Below, in pieces: positions 21,880-31,850 of a stretch of DNA of 64,000 bases. The notes under the pieces are model-generated. The model did not search any database and was not told where the DNA came from. It saw only the letters and a list, made by a program, of their open reading frames with translations. The DNA lies in NCBI RefSeq assembly GCF_030272615.1, contig NC_081415.1:422185757-422249756 (forward strand). The letters are read 5' to 3'. Positions within the stretch are counted from its first letter, which is position 1, and each line of letters begins with the position of its first letter. The stretch comes from Cryptomeria japonica (lineage: Eukaryota > Streptophyta > Pinopsida > Cupressales > Cupressaceae). The position numbers and the translations under genes were made by a program.

Positions 21880-23520
21880 CACCCCTTGTGCCTTCACCTA
21901 CCTCATGCCAACTGTTCTTCACACCTAATTGCCTAAAAACAAATTAAACTTACATACTCAAATTGAGAAGTGATCTCTGATGATGTCCTTAGCGGTCATT
22001 AACAATCTATTTCATGGATCTTACCTTCCACACCAAGAGGGTTTTGGTCCCCATAAGCTTAGGAACTTATTAAACTTGGGGAACTTTGTCCTCGCTTGAC
22101 CTAAAGAAATCTACTTTTCCTTGCTTGGAATTTTCCCTTTTGACCAATCAATCATAACTCTTGCTCACTTTGTTGAGTATGTCTTTACCTTCTTATCAAG
22201 GACAACATCATGTTCCAACATATCTTGTTCTTAAGGTTCAAATCATCCATGCTTGCCATAACAACATCCTTCTTGTCGTCAAGTAGGGAAGGCTTTACAA
22301 TCTCAACCAATCCACATTAATTATGGGGAAGATCTTTATGTATTTCAGACCATATCTTAGTTGCTTGAGTTTCTGTAAGTGCCTTGCCACCTTTCTTTGC
22401 CCAAATAAACTTATACCTTGTTGCCCACCTGCAATTTGTGTCCAACTCTGTGCTGACATGATGACTTTTATACTGTCTCCTTGAGTTTCTCTTGAACGTT
22501 AAGGTGAGTTTGCCTCACCTGCTCAATGAAATTATCTACAGTACTCATCTCAACATCCCTGTTTTACAGCTCTTCCTTTGACTGTCTGAGGCAAACATCA
22601 AGAGGGCTTGGTGTTAAATATCTAAAATGTGCTTCAAATGGGGATAAACTAGTAAGAATGAATTTCTCTATCATACAATTGCTGGATATATACCAAATGC
22701 TTGCCACAGCTCTTCAAAAACTGCTGATTATACTTATGCAACAGCTGTACCAGTTTTCTGTTTACTACTTTGGTTTGCCCGTTGGACCCCTCCTTGCACC
22801 TTCACGTACCTCATGCCAACTGTTCTTCACACCTAATCACTTAAAAACACAGCAAACTTACATAGTCATCTTGATTAGTGACCTCCAATTATTACCTTAA
22901 GGCCCAACTTTAACAATCCATTTCATGGATCATACCATCCCCACTACAAGGTTTTTGGTCCCCTAAAACTCAGGAGTTCATTAAAGTAGGGGATTTATTC
23001 CCCACTTTACCTTTGAAACCTACTATGCCTTGCTTGGAACTTCCCCTTTCTGAATAATCAATCATAACTCTTGCTCGCTCTGTTGAGTATGGTGCAAAAT
23101 TATCCATGCTTGGCATAAGATCATTCTCCTTATCAAGTAAGGAGGCTCAAACAATCTCAACCGATCCGCATTAATGGAGAAGATCTTCATGTATTTCTGC
23201 AAGTCCAGCCCAACAGCATTAATTCCCACCCCTTATGTGATCTGAATTACCTCACCGTCTCAGTGAATTTATCTACTTTACACACCTCAACATCCCCCTT
23301 TTCTAGTCCTTCCTTTGGCCGTCCAAGGCAAACTTCAAGAGGGCTCTGTGGTAAATAGCCAAAATGTGCTTCAAACGGGGATAACCTAGTAGAGTGAATT
23401 GCCCAATTATATGAGTGCTGGATGTATGCCAAACGCTTGCCCCAGTCCTTTGGAAACCACTGATTATACCAATGTAACAGATGCACCGATGTTCTCGTCA
23501 CTGCCTCAGTTCATCCATCC
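21880..23520. repeat. Tandem segmental duplication inside gypsy C
   Basis: The segments at about 21880-22787 and 22788-23520 are diverged direct copies. Shared blocks are CCTCATGCCAACTGTTCTTC (21901 and 22810), ATCAATCATAACTCTTGCTC (about 22148 and 23059) and the integrase segment around TGTGCTTCAAA (22628 and 23367). The second copy retains the better integrase frame. Confidence 0.8.
23247..23501 (-). pseudogene. gypsy C integrase C-terminal fragment
   Basis: 84 codons with HWYNQWFPKDWGKRLAYIQHS and SPFEAHFGYLP, the hallmark of the region after the integrase DDE core in plant Ty3/gypsy elements. A decayed tandem copy lies at 22526-22760. The frame stops upstream and downstream. Confidence 0.85.
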
Positions 23521-24502
23521 GAGGATGAAAAGCTATAGATCACTTCATTTTGGTATCTAATCTACTCCACAATGTATACCAAAGTCTACTTAAAAGGATT
23601 GTGTCTCTATTTGAAACAATGCATTCTGGAACTTCTAATTGAATCTGTATATTCTTGAAGAATAATTCAGCCACATCACTTCCAGTCAACATCTTCTTAC
23701 AATACACATCTTAGAAAAACTGTCCACAATAACAAAAATCTAATCATTAACCTGTGTAGTCCTTCACAAACTACCTATGAAATCCATGGAGATACTCTCC
23801 CATGACCTTCTAGGTACTGGCAATAGTTGGTACAGCCCAAGTTTCCTGTTGTTGGGCTTACACACAATGTAGTTGGCAACTTCTTATATACCTGGACACA
23901 TTCACCTGCATATACACCAAAAGAGATACTGTTGATAATATGCTACAGTCTTTGTCACTCCAAAGCGACCGTCTGCTTGTGAGGTATGTGCCTCTAATAC
24001 GCATGGGTCGAGGCCCCTTAGGCACACAACTTCCATGCTTTATACACAAGACTTTCTAAGAGATAAAAAAAGCCTTCCATTGATTTGCTGATTTATAAAT
24101 CTCGTTGAAATCTTCGTCTCCACATAATCATCCACATTTACGTCTTCTACAAATGGTCTAGTCATGGACATTGTGCCAACTGCGGATAGAAGTGGTGGTC
24201 TAGAATGCATATCTGCCATTTTATTAGTTAATCCACACTTTGGCAGACCCAAAGTGTTGCAAAACCCATCAATTTCTACTTCTGCTGAAACCAAAACATA
24301 CAACTCTTATCATAGGTGTTGTAATTTAGACAACTCCTTTAAACATTTCTGAATGGTAACAAAATAAGTCAACCTCCCATGGCAAATCAGCCTCCATGGC
24401 ATAATCACTAGCAACTGTCCCACCTTCTAATGACTGCCAAAGATTAGGCAATGCCAAAATTGGTGCCATGCTAATTTTCTTTTTCAACTCAAAAGCATGC
24501 TG

Positions 24503-24724
24503 CTACTTGCTAACCCAATGATTTTTTTTCCATTCCAATGATAAAATGTAATGGGGTAGTGATATATGAAAAAGACTTAACAAACTTCTGAAGGTATTGA
24601 GCTGCTCCCACAAAATTCCTCCTTCCAACATGTGCGTTGGTTTGGGCCAATTCACTATGGCCTCAATTTTGGAAGGATCAATTCTTACCTCATCATTTTT
24701 AATCATGTGACAATAATACACCAA
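24503..24724 (-). pseudogene. gypsy C RT to RNase H connection
   Basis: 73 codons. VRIDPSKIEAIVNWPKPT corresponds to the conserved '(V/I)DP.K..AI..WP.P' segment after RT motif E. It is followed by a poorly conserved stretch where the FLG...YRRFI motif should be. Confidence 0.82.
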
Positions 24725-25350
24725 TGAAATTTTTGTAAAATCACATTTTTATATATTCAGAGTAACCAATTCTACTTTAAAATTGCAAAATCTTGCTTTA
24801 AATGCAAGATATGTTCCTTATGTTTTGATAAAAATCAAAATATCATTAAGGTATACAAAGACAAGAATCTAGCAAAAGTTATAATAACTCATTTGTCAGC
24901 TGCGTAAGGGTAGCTGGAGCATTGCATACACTGAATGGTAAGACCAATTACTCATAAAGCCCTTGCTTGGTCTTGAATGTCATGTATCCTCCTGTTTTAT
25001 TGGTCTTGATGATAGCTTGAGTTTATATCCAATTTAGTGAAAAACTTGTTGAAGCTCATCCAGAAGTCATCAATACATGGTAGTGGTTGCAATTTTTGAT
25101 GGTAATTTTATTTAAGCTCAAATTATCCTTGCATGTGTGCCAAGTCTAGTCCTTCTTTGGAACTATCACAACAGGAGAACTGCAAGGGGATATAGTTGGA
25201 TGCCCAAACAGCTCTCCAAGGTACCTGGTCAACATCTCCTTGTCCATGGCATCTTTCCTCCATTGAATTCCTGCTTTTGGAATTTACTACTGTATTCTTG
25301 TACACTTTGTCCTTGCCTTCACCAAAAATAATGCCGCTGCACAATGTGCA

Positions 25351-25589
25351 GATGGGGTAAAATTGTTTTTACATCAAAGATTTGAAATCTTATCATTTGT
25401 GTACAGGCACAACTTTCATGCACTCCAAGGATAATTTATATCAACTGTTCCTTTTTTACTGTTTGTGCTAGAGATAAAGGCTGTCAAGAAGTTAAAAATG
25501 GTTCTTTAGATTGTTGGGTTTTGTTTATGTCTGTATATGGTTTAGAAATGTTTGGTAAGCTCAAGTATGCTAGTATTTAGATACAAGTC
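25351..25589. other. Non-coding DNA
   Basis: AT-rich sequence between the gypsy C fragment and the broken ORF block; nothing further seen. Confidence 0.4.
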
Positions 25590-26660
25590 TTGTATAGTAT
25601 GAGTAACACTAATCATCCTAGGATTCTAGGAAGTCTTCCCTATGGTAAGAGATTTAATGTTGATGGTCAATTACAGAAAGGACATATTAATACTATTGAC
25701 ATACCAGATGGGTGGAAAATTGACTGGCTAAAAAATTTTGCACCTAGACTAAATTCTAACAAATCAATCCATAGAATCAAAGGCAACTCTATTCATGTTT
25801 ACCTACAAGTCTGACAAGTGATTACTCTAGTCTGTCCTCTCCTCCTAGCTTTGCATCAGCCTGTTATTCTTTCATAAGACTAGATTCAGGAGAAAGTCAA
25901 GAAGAAAAGCTGAACTTTATGTTGAAGTGAAGATGAACATCCTATTAACAAAGGACCAGATCCTTCTATTAAAGGGAAAGAGAAAGAGGATGAATCTTTA
26001 CTTCTTACTAATGTCTATGCCTCTACCTAGAGATAGTTCTCTAGTATTCTATGAAGAAAATAATATATCTCTGTACAATGGTGGAAGATGGCTTCCCTTG
26101 AAAGGATCATGCAAAATTTCAAATGGATCAATAAATCATTTAGTATGCTTTCAGCCTTCCAAGCTAGAAGACAGAGCCCAGCCTGGATTTTAAGCATAGG
26201 ATTATTTGGTTAGATTTTCACAACATTTTCAGGAAAATTTTGATGACTTATGCAGAGATGTACTATATATTAGAAATATTGTTGATTTAATAAATTTGAA
26301 GGTTAATAAAACTATACAGTTTGGATTAAAAAATAGCAGTCAAGTTGCAGAAATTAGGCTGTATAATATTGTTGAGTGCAAAGACTGATCAATCTTTGAA
26401 TAATTTGCATACACTTGGCGATAATGTAACCAAGATTGTTGATAAATTACAAGAAATAGATGGAAAGCTTGCTGCTGTAGAAGCTAGTTTAGATTGGTTA
26501 GAAAATGAAGAAAAGAAAAAAAAAGAGCTTTAATAATCCCTGAGCAATGTTTCTCTTATAAGAAAAAGAGCTATGGAAAAAAGAAAAAGAAATCTCAAAT
26601 TGGAAAATTTATCAGCTGAACATGGGAAAAAATTGGAAATTATAAGATTTGTACATGTGT
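25590..26660 (+). pseudogene. Broken ORFs of unknown origin, coiled-coil C-terminus
   Basis: Four protein-like pieces follow one another on the plus strand: 25590-25814 (LGSLPYGKRFNVDGQLQKGH, IPDGWKIDW), a frameshifted Lys/Glu-rich piece (~25930-26000), 26029-26190 (YNGGRWLPLKGSC) and 26206-26388, which continues after a frameshift near 26385 into 26345-26533. The last piece (DNVTKIVDKLQEIDGKLAAV) has heptad spacing expected of a coiled coil and ends in a Lys-rich tail. I do not recognise the family. A retroelement or endogenous pararetrovirus-like ORF is possible, but no polymerase motif accompanies it. Confidence 0.4.
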
Positions 26661-27423
26661 ATATAAATAAAGATATTGGGATTTGGGTTTGAGGGTTTGC
26701 TTATTTCTTTAACACGTTCAGTACAGCTAGGTTCAGCTGATAATTTACCAATCCACACACATGCACTTGTGCACACACACACAAGGCACAGCAGAATGCA
26801 ATCTTAAACGGGAACTCAACCTTTTTGATTTGTGGTTAATATTGTGTGCAAGTGGCGTTATTTTCAGCTTGCTAGAATTTGACTGAGCTCAGGTGCTGAA
26901 GTTTTTTCCTTTCAGAGAAAATATCAATGTATTTTTAAATGCATGATCGAGTGAAATATTGCCATGAACAATTTCCTCTGCCCATCAGGGAATTATATTT
27001 ATGTGCAGAGAATCTAGTGTTACTTTGTAATCAATTTTGTAACCAATGACCGGGTATTTGACAAATGATATATATTTATATTCCTGCTTTCTGGGTAAAA
27101 TCTCTTAGATAGCATCTGTTACTTAGCTTCTTGGTTAAAGGTAAACTCGTGGCGTTGATTCTTAATTTGCCTGTGGAAGCAGTGTGGCTGAAGGCTGAGA
27201 CAAGTTTACGGCTAGTTTGAGAGAAAGACCGTCTCCCCTGGGAGCAAATGTATCTTGTTTGAATTATATATAGCTGGTGGCTTACCTTGATTGAAATAAA
27301 AACTTGAACTAAACTTTTTGGATTATGTATGTAGTCGTTAAGAAATGACCAGAGCAGAGAGATTAAGTGGGTTTCCCACAGATCAAACATTTATGTACTT
27401 GTTTAATGTGTTTTAGCATGCAG
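26661..27423 (+). other. Presumed intron upstream of the Gly-rich protein gene
   Basis: No coding signal. It ends in a T-rich tract and two possible acceptors (TTTTAG at 27416 and GCAG at 27423). The second preserves the downstream frame with GAG GCT as first codons. Upstream exons were not found, so this intron probably extends left, perhaps through several of the mobile elements. Confidence 0.4.
26757..26790. repeat. Short CA-rich microsatellite
   Basis: CACACACA tracts flank a CATGCACTTGTG core. It lies in the presumed intron upstream of the 27424 exon. Confidence 0.8.
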
Positions 27424-28248
27424 GAGGCTGCCATCAGAGCTCTACAAAGTGCCCTTGGAGGGAAGAAGGATGCATTTAATAGATGGGATGAAGAAATTAA
27501 GAAGAGGGAGGAGGCAGCTGGAGGCAGAGGTGGAAACAGTGGGGGAGGATGGTTCGGGGGTGGAGGTTGGTTTGGTGGCTTTGGAAATGAGGATTCCTGG
27601 AAGGAAATTCAGCAAGCAATCTATGCAGTGGGTGGGTTGGTTCTTATGGTGAGTGCCTCATTTCTTTTTAGTACTTATCAAATTCAACGCCCTAAAGGCA
27701 CTATTATAGCATTTGCCTACATATCTCTATTTAACATGGCAATTCTTTTCAATATCTAATAATTAATTCTTGTGAAGCAATAGTGCCACTCTGTGTGTAT
27801 GTGTTCATTTGTCTTGACCTGTGATCTGTTGTCTGGGCAGTATCTTCTGCTTGTCAAAGGAGAGGCCATGATCTCAGTTGTATTGAATGCCATGGTGTTT
27901 CTGTTACGTGGACCTAGAGATGTTTTCAGGTCCATTACTACGGGTGAATTCAAATTGGAACCTGCACCAAACTCTGATGATGAATCTAGCTTCAAAGGTG
28001 TAGATGCCACACCTAGTTCTGCACAAGCTGATGTGATCAGGAAGTCAGGGCGAGATATACTCTCAGTTGTATTGAACTCCATAGTGTTACTGTTACGTAG
28101 ACCTAGAAATGTTTTCAGGTCCATTACTACAGGTAAATTCAAAATGGCACCTGCACCAAACTCTGGTGATGAATCTCGATTAAAAGGTGTAAATGATACA
28201 CCTGGTTCTGCACAAGCTAATGTGATCAAAAAGTGGGGGCGAGATTGA
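27424..28248 (+). CDS. Last two visible exons of a Gly-rich membrane protein gene
   Basis: Exon 27424-27648 encodes an amphipathic helix (EAAIRALQSALGGKKDAFNRW, Lys/Glu-rich), a Gly/Trp/Phe tract (GGGWFGGGGWFGG) and the start of a hydrophobic segment. A GTGAGT donor, a 192-bp intron and a TCTGGGCAG acceptor join phase 0 to exon 27841-28248, which completes the hydrophobic segment (AVGGLVLM then YLLLVKGEAM). The phase-0 join across a normal intron is strong evidence for a real gene. The last exon then holds two tandem 63-residue units (27871-28059 and 28060-28248), the second ending at TGA. The arrangement resembles a conserved plant protein family predicted to be plastid-targeted; that recall is tentative. 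The N-terminal exons lie outside what I can find. Confidence 0.72.
27871..28248 (+). repeat. In-frame 189-bp tandem duplication in the last exon
   Basis: Two 63-codon units start ISVVLNAMVFLLRGPRDVF and LSVVLNSIVLLLRRPRNVF and end VIRKSGRD and VIKKWGRD. The period is exactly 189 bp, so the frame is kept. Each unit repeats a hydrophobic stretch followed by a polar Ser/Asp-rich tail. Confidence 0.93.
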
Positions 28249-29699
28249 TATTAGCAGCTGATGATTGTCTGTTATTAATTCAAGGAAGATTGCTATGTAT
28301 AGAAGTATTCTGTTTGGAGCTCATTTACCTCTACTGTGCTCAGCCTTCAAACTTATCATAGTAATTTATAGTAGGATATAACAGGCATGCTGTAATTTAG
28401 GCGATGCATTTTTTTTATTGCTCCTAAATTACGAAAAGGATGAGTGAATGGAAATCAACAAAAGAATGGTTGAACCTCTAGCACTGCAGAAGTTCATAGT
28501 TTTCCTTGTATGTGAAGAGGGATGATTTATGTCTGAGAAGTCTCTATCTGTATTCTTGCGCAAGGCAGATAGTTTTGCTATATAAAATGGAATATTAAAG
28601 TGCCCTTTACAAAATTTCTTTTATTTTCGTTCTCTTTTTAATTTTTATACTTTATATCACAGTTTAAATTTCAAACGAGGTGGGTAGTCCAATGGACTTC
28701 AGACTCCAAACAAAGGAACATAGTTATTGATTATGTCTGTCATCCATGTAATTTAAATGCTTTATTAGACAAATATTAAAAAGCTCCTGCCATCAGTATG
28801 AATTTATTCTAAATAGAAGATTTGCTCACCCTTGCACATATGATTCTATCAGGCTTTTCCTTTTCTCTCATCTAGGTGACGTCTTATTGATTTGGCATGA
28901 TTCTCAAATCACTAGGATTTTCTTGTCAATGGTCTGTGCCTTATTTTCAAGATGCCCTTAGAAGAGGAGAATCTTTTGAGCCCTCAGATCAGCCAGCTCA
29001 AAGTTAAATGCGAACTTGAAAACCAGTCAATTTTTTTTTTCTCAGATCACTTGATAAAGACTCCTTGAATCATTTGGATTTTAGTCTTAGAATTTGGGAA
29101 CTCAATTTATTTACAAGTGGCCTTGATGATATGCTATAATAATCTGGATAATCTCTGTATGGTGTTATTTTAGAATATTGTTCCTTGTGATTATGGTTCT
29201 GCCCTTCAAATCTTATTTATTTAGATTTGGGATACAAAATGTGAAGAATTCTTTAAATTAAGAAATAAAAGATAACTTTGTCACCTAGCAAATGCATACC
29301 TAAATGCTAGGTACCCTCATACACATGAAGGGCTTAATTTTTAATCCCCAATGTCACTGAGATTAATTATTTTGGGTTAGATTCTAGGGTTATTTACTTT
29401 CTATTATGTGGGGTTATCTCTGAAGGAGGAATCGATCTATTTATTTATTTCTTGAATAATTAGTGTTTTGGAATTTTTACCCCTACTATTTTTTAATTAG
29501 CAAGGCTACAATCATGAATAATGATTGATGTTTTACATTAAAATATATGATAACATAGAGAGGACTGCATTTAAAGTTAAAAAGTTTTTCTGTTTGGATT
29601 TTTACCTTTTAACCTAGTTTTTAATTAGCCTATAATATAATTATTAGCGTATAACAAAATATGTCAAACTTGGGATAACTATAGACAGTTATCCCATAG
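28249..29699 (+). other. 3' flank of the Gly-rich protein gene, non-coding
   Basis: Probable 3' untranslated region followed by AT-rich intergenic DNA. No ORF with features and no repeat match elsewhere in the window. A canonical AATAAA close to the stop is not obvious, so the transcript end is undetermined. Confidence 0.45.
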
Positions 29700-29940
29700 A
29701 CATTTGACTGTTTATTTGTAGTTAAACTTAGCATAGCAATGCCTGCGTATGCTCCAATAGCTTTAGTGTATTTTTAGTGTTATTTCATGTTCCTTGCTCT
29801 TCCATGTAGAGAAGTTGGTGACATTTGACTGTTTATTTGTAGTAAAACTTAGTATAGCAATGCCTGCGTATGCTCCAATAGCTTTAGTGTATTTTTAGTT
29901 TTATTTCATGTTTCTTGCTCTTCCATGTAGAGAAGTTGGT
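29700..29940. repeat. 121-bp tandem duplication
   Basis: Two adjacent copies start ACATTTGACTGTTTATTTG at 29700 and 29821 and end GAGAAGTTGGT. They differ at only a handful of positions. Confidence 0.95.
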
Positions 29941-30536
29941 GGCAATGCTTATATCCACGGTGCTTAAGCATGATGAATTAGGGTTCGCTTCCTAACTCCA
30001 CCTTATCTACATGGGGTGTTTTATTCATCCATCATAATACACACTCCGTCAGCCCCTTTGTTGATGAGCTTAATCTCCCCAAATTTCAGTGCTCTTCCCA
30101 CACCAATGTTTATAACATTTGACAACTTCACAAAGCCCAAGACATGGAGGTATAAAATCGTTCTCCATTATGCTTTCAATGTCAAAAATACCTACTTTTG
30201 ATTGACTACAACTTGCACTAACAATGAATATAGTAGTGGAATTTATGGGTGAACAGGAATTGAGCCAAGAATTTTGGGCTGAATTTCAAGATAATTGGCT
30301 AGTATTGGGGTTATATCAACGTGACCCCTCCCACAAATCAGAAACAACAAACCATACACCAAAACTACAATAGCACCCTTATACATGGCATAACTGAAAA
30401 TATGCATTTATAAAAGATACAAAACCTTAAGACTCTTACCAAGTGGGAACACATTCTAACCTAAAGAGCAAAACACATAGCCGTAACAAAACAATGCAAC
30501 TTGAACAAGAAAACATAGGGAATCTAAGATACTACA
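29941..30536. other. Non-coding DNA left of the large gypsy element
   Basis: No supported gene. It ends with CTACA (30532-30536), the left copy of the target duplication of the element that follows. Confidence 0.5.
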
Positions 30537-31673
30537 TATTGATCAATAAAATTGTTTCTATGAAAACAGTCTTATGGGAAACTCAGTGATGGGGGACCTA
30601 CGCTTGTTCACTGAGTGACCTCTGGGATTTTAGAAGCTGACTTTTCATACATGGAGGGAGAAAAGGGAAAGAAGGAAAACTTAAAGCAAAACTACTCTAT
30701 AGCGATGCGCTTAAATGTTTTTAGTAACTCTTTAAGCACAAAGAAACTTCCCATATGTGCAACTCTAAGGTCCATTCAACAATCTACATGCCTAGAAAAT
30801 CAAGATTGAAATATAAACAACAATTCATTTAACATAAAGCAACATATGCCATTCATCCACTAGATGACAAGTTCAAAAGACATAGTTTAATCTACAAAGT
30901 CTTACAACATATATTTCTGAAGTTGTACAGAATTACAAGATGCACAAAAATATATTCATGCACACTAAAAATAGTAATCATATAGGCCCCAAACATAATA
31001 TGATTATCACAGTTTCAGGAGTACAATCACAAGTTAAAGGTGTAATTCCACAACTATTGTCTATATTTTCTTCTCAAAATTCTCCATCCCTACAAAAGCA
31101 AAAAGAAACACTTATATAATCATGAGCCAATGACCTGATGGAGAAAATAGAGAGAAAAACCATATGCACCGTTGGCAGCATCGTTAGCAACCGTGAAACC
31201 ACTTGATGAGGGGTTGGACAACAACTTCGACTTTTAGCCCAACTGCCATCGAATCTTGTAACGATCGGATCAAAATGGGGAACTTGTGACCGTTGCTAAA
31301 CCGCATATTGTTGGTGACAAATGCCCCATCACAAAACGCACGCCAAGGCCACCTAGAGATCTTTATAAGCAAAATGTGGTAGCAGGAGGGAGCAGTCTGG
31401 GAATTTAACAAAACAACACAAATTGCTTCGCGAGGAATTGCCACATTGCAAAACACGAAAACACCTTTTAAAACGCGGACCCACCGAAATAGAGCAAAAA
31501 AGCGACCCGCCACGCATTAGTCTCTCGCAACTTCTTGACAAAGGGAAAAGAGAAGCTTAGACAACTCAAGCCATGTCGCCACATGCAAAACGTGAGGAAG
31601 CAAAATTAAAACCTCAGCCGAGGAAAAACAAAAACCAACTCCCAGAAAGGGGCACTGTGGACGAAAGTCTACA
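30537..31673 (-). repeat. gypsy D 3' LTR
   Basis: 1,137 bp, paired with 53104-54244. The terminal TG has become TA at 30537. In the minus sense a CTTTATAAAGATCTC-like promoter region lies near 31360. Short ORFs within it are not genes. Confidence 0.87.
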
Positions 31674-31850
31674 TTTCTTGGCGACTTTTGGGAAAATCTC
31701 GCCCACGGGATGCCCATACTCAAAATCCTGGTTCGCGGACCAGAACTATGCCTCTGGCTTGAAAAGCTTGTCGAAAAGCTGTTGTAGGGGAGACCAATCA
31801 TCTTCGGACGGGATCGCCTGAGCCTTGAGAGCTTGAAAACTCTGATCTAG

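Larger units (their letters stand above)
21839..25350 (-). mobile_element. Degenerate Ty3/gypsy retrotransposon fragment (gypsy C)
   Basis: Minus-strand pol pieces in the gypsy order, read from high to low coordinates: RT N-terminus (~25100-25340), the RT YLDD region (~24830-24870, frameshifted), RT/RNase H connection (24503-24724: VRIDPSKIEAIVNWPKPT), RNase H end (24040-24303: NKMADMHSRPP) and integrase (~23700-24010: MDFIGSL, FVIVDSFSKM). The integrase C-terminal half follows at 23247-23501 (AYIQHSYNWAIHSTRLSPFEAHFGYLP). No LTRs were found, so this is a fragment. Stops and frameshifts occur throughout. Confidence 0.85.

Noticed and set aside
26206-26533. Coiled-coil frame as an exon of the Gly-rich protein gene
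   Set aside because: No donor/acceptor pair joins it in phase with 27424, it contains a frameshift, and its upstream pieces look like a separate broken ORF.
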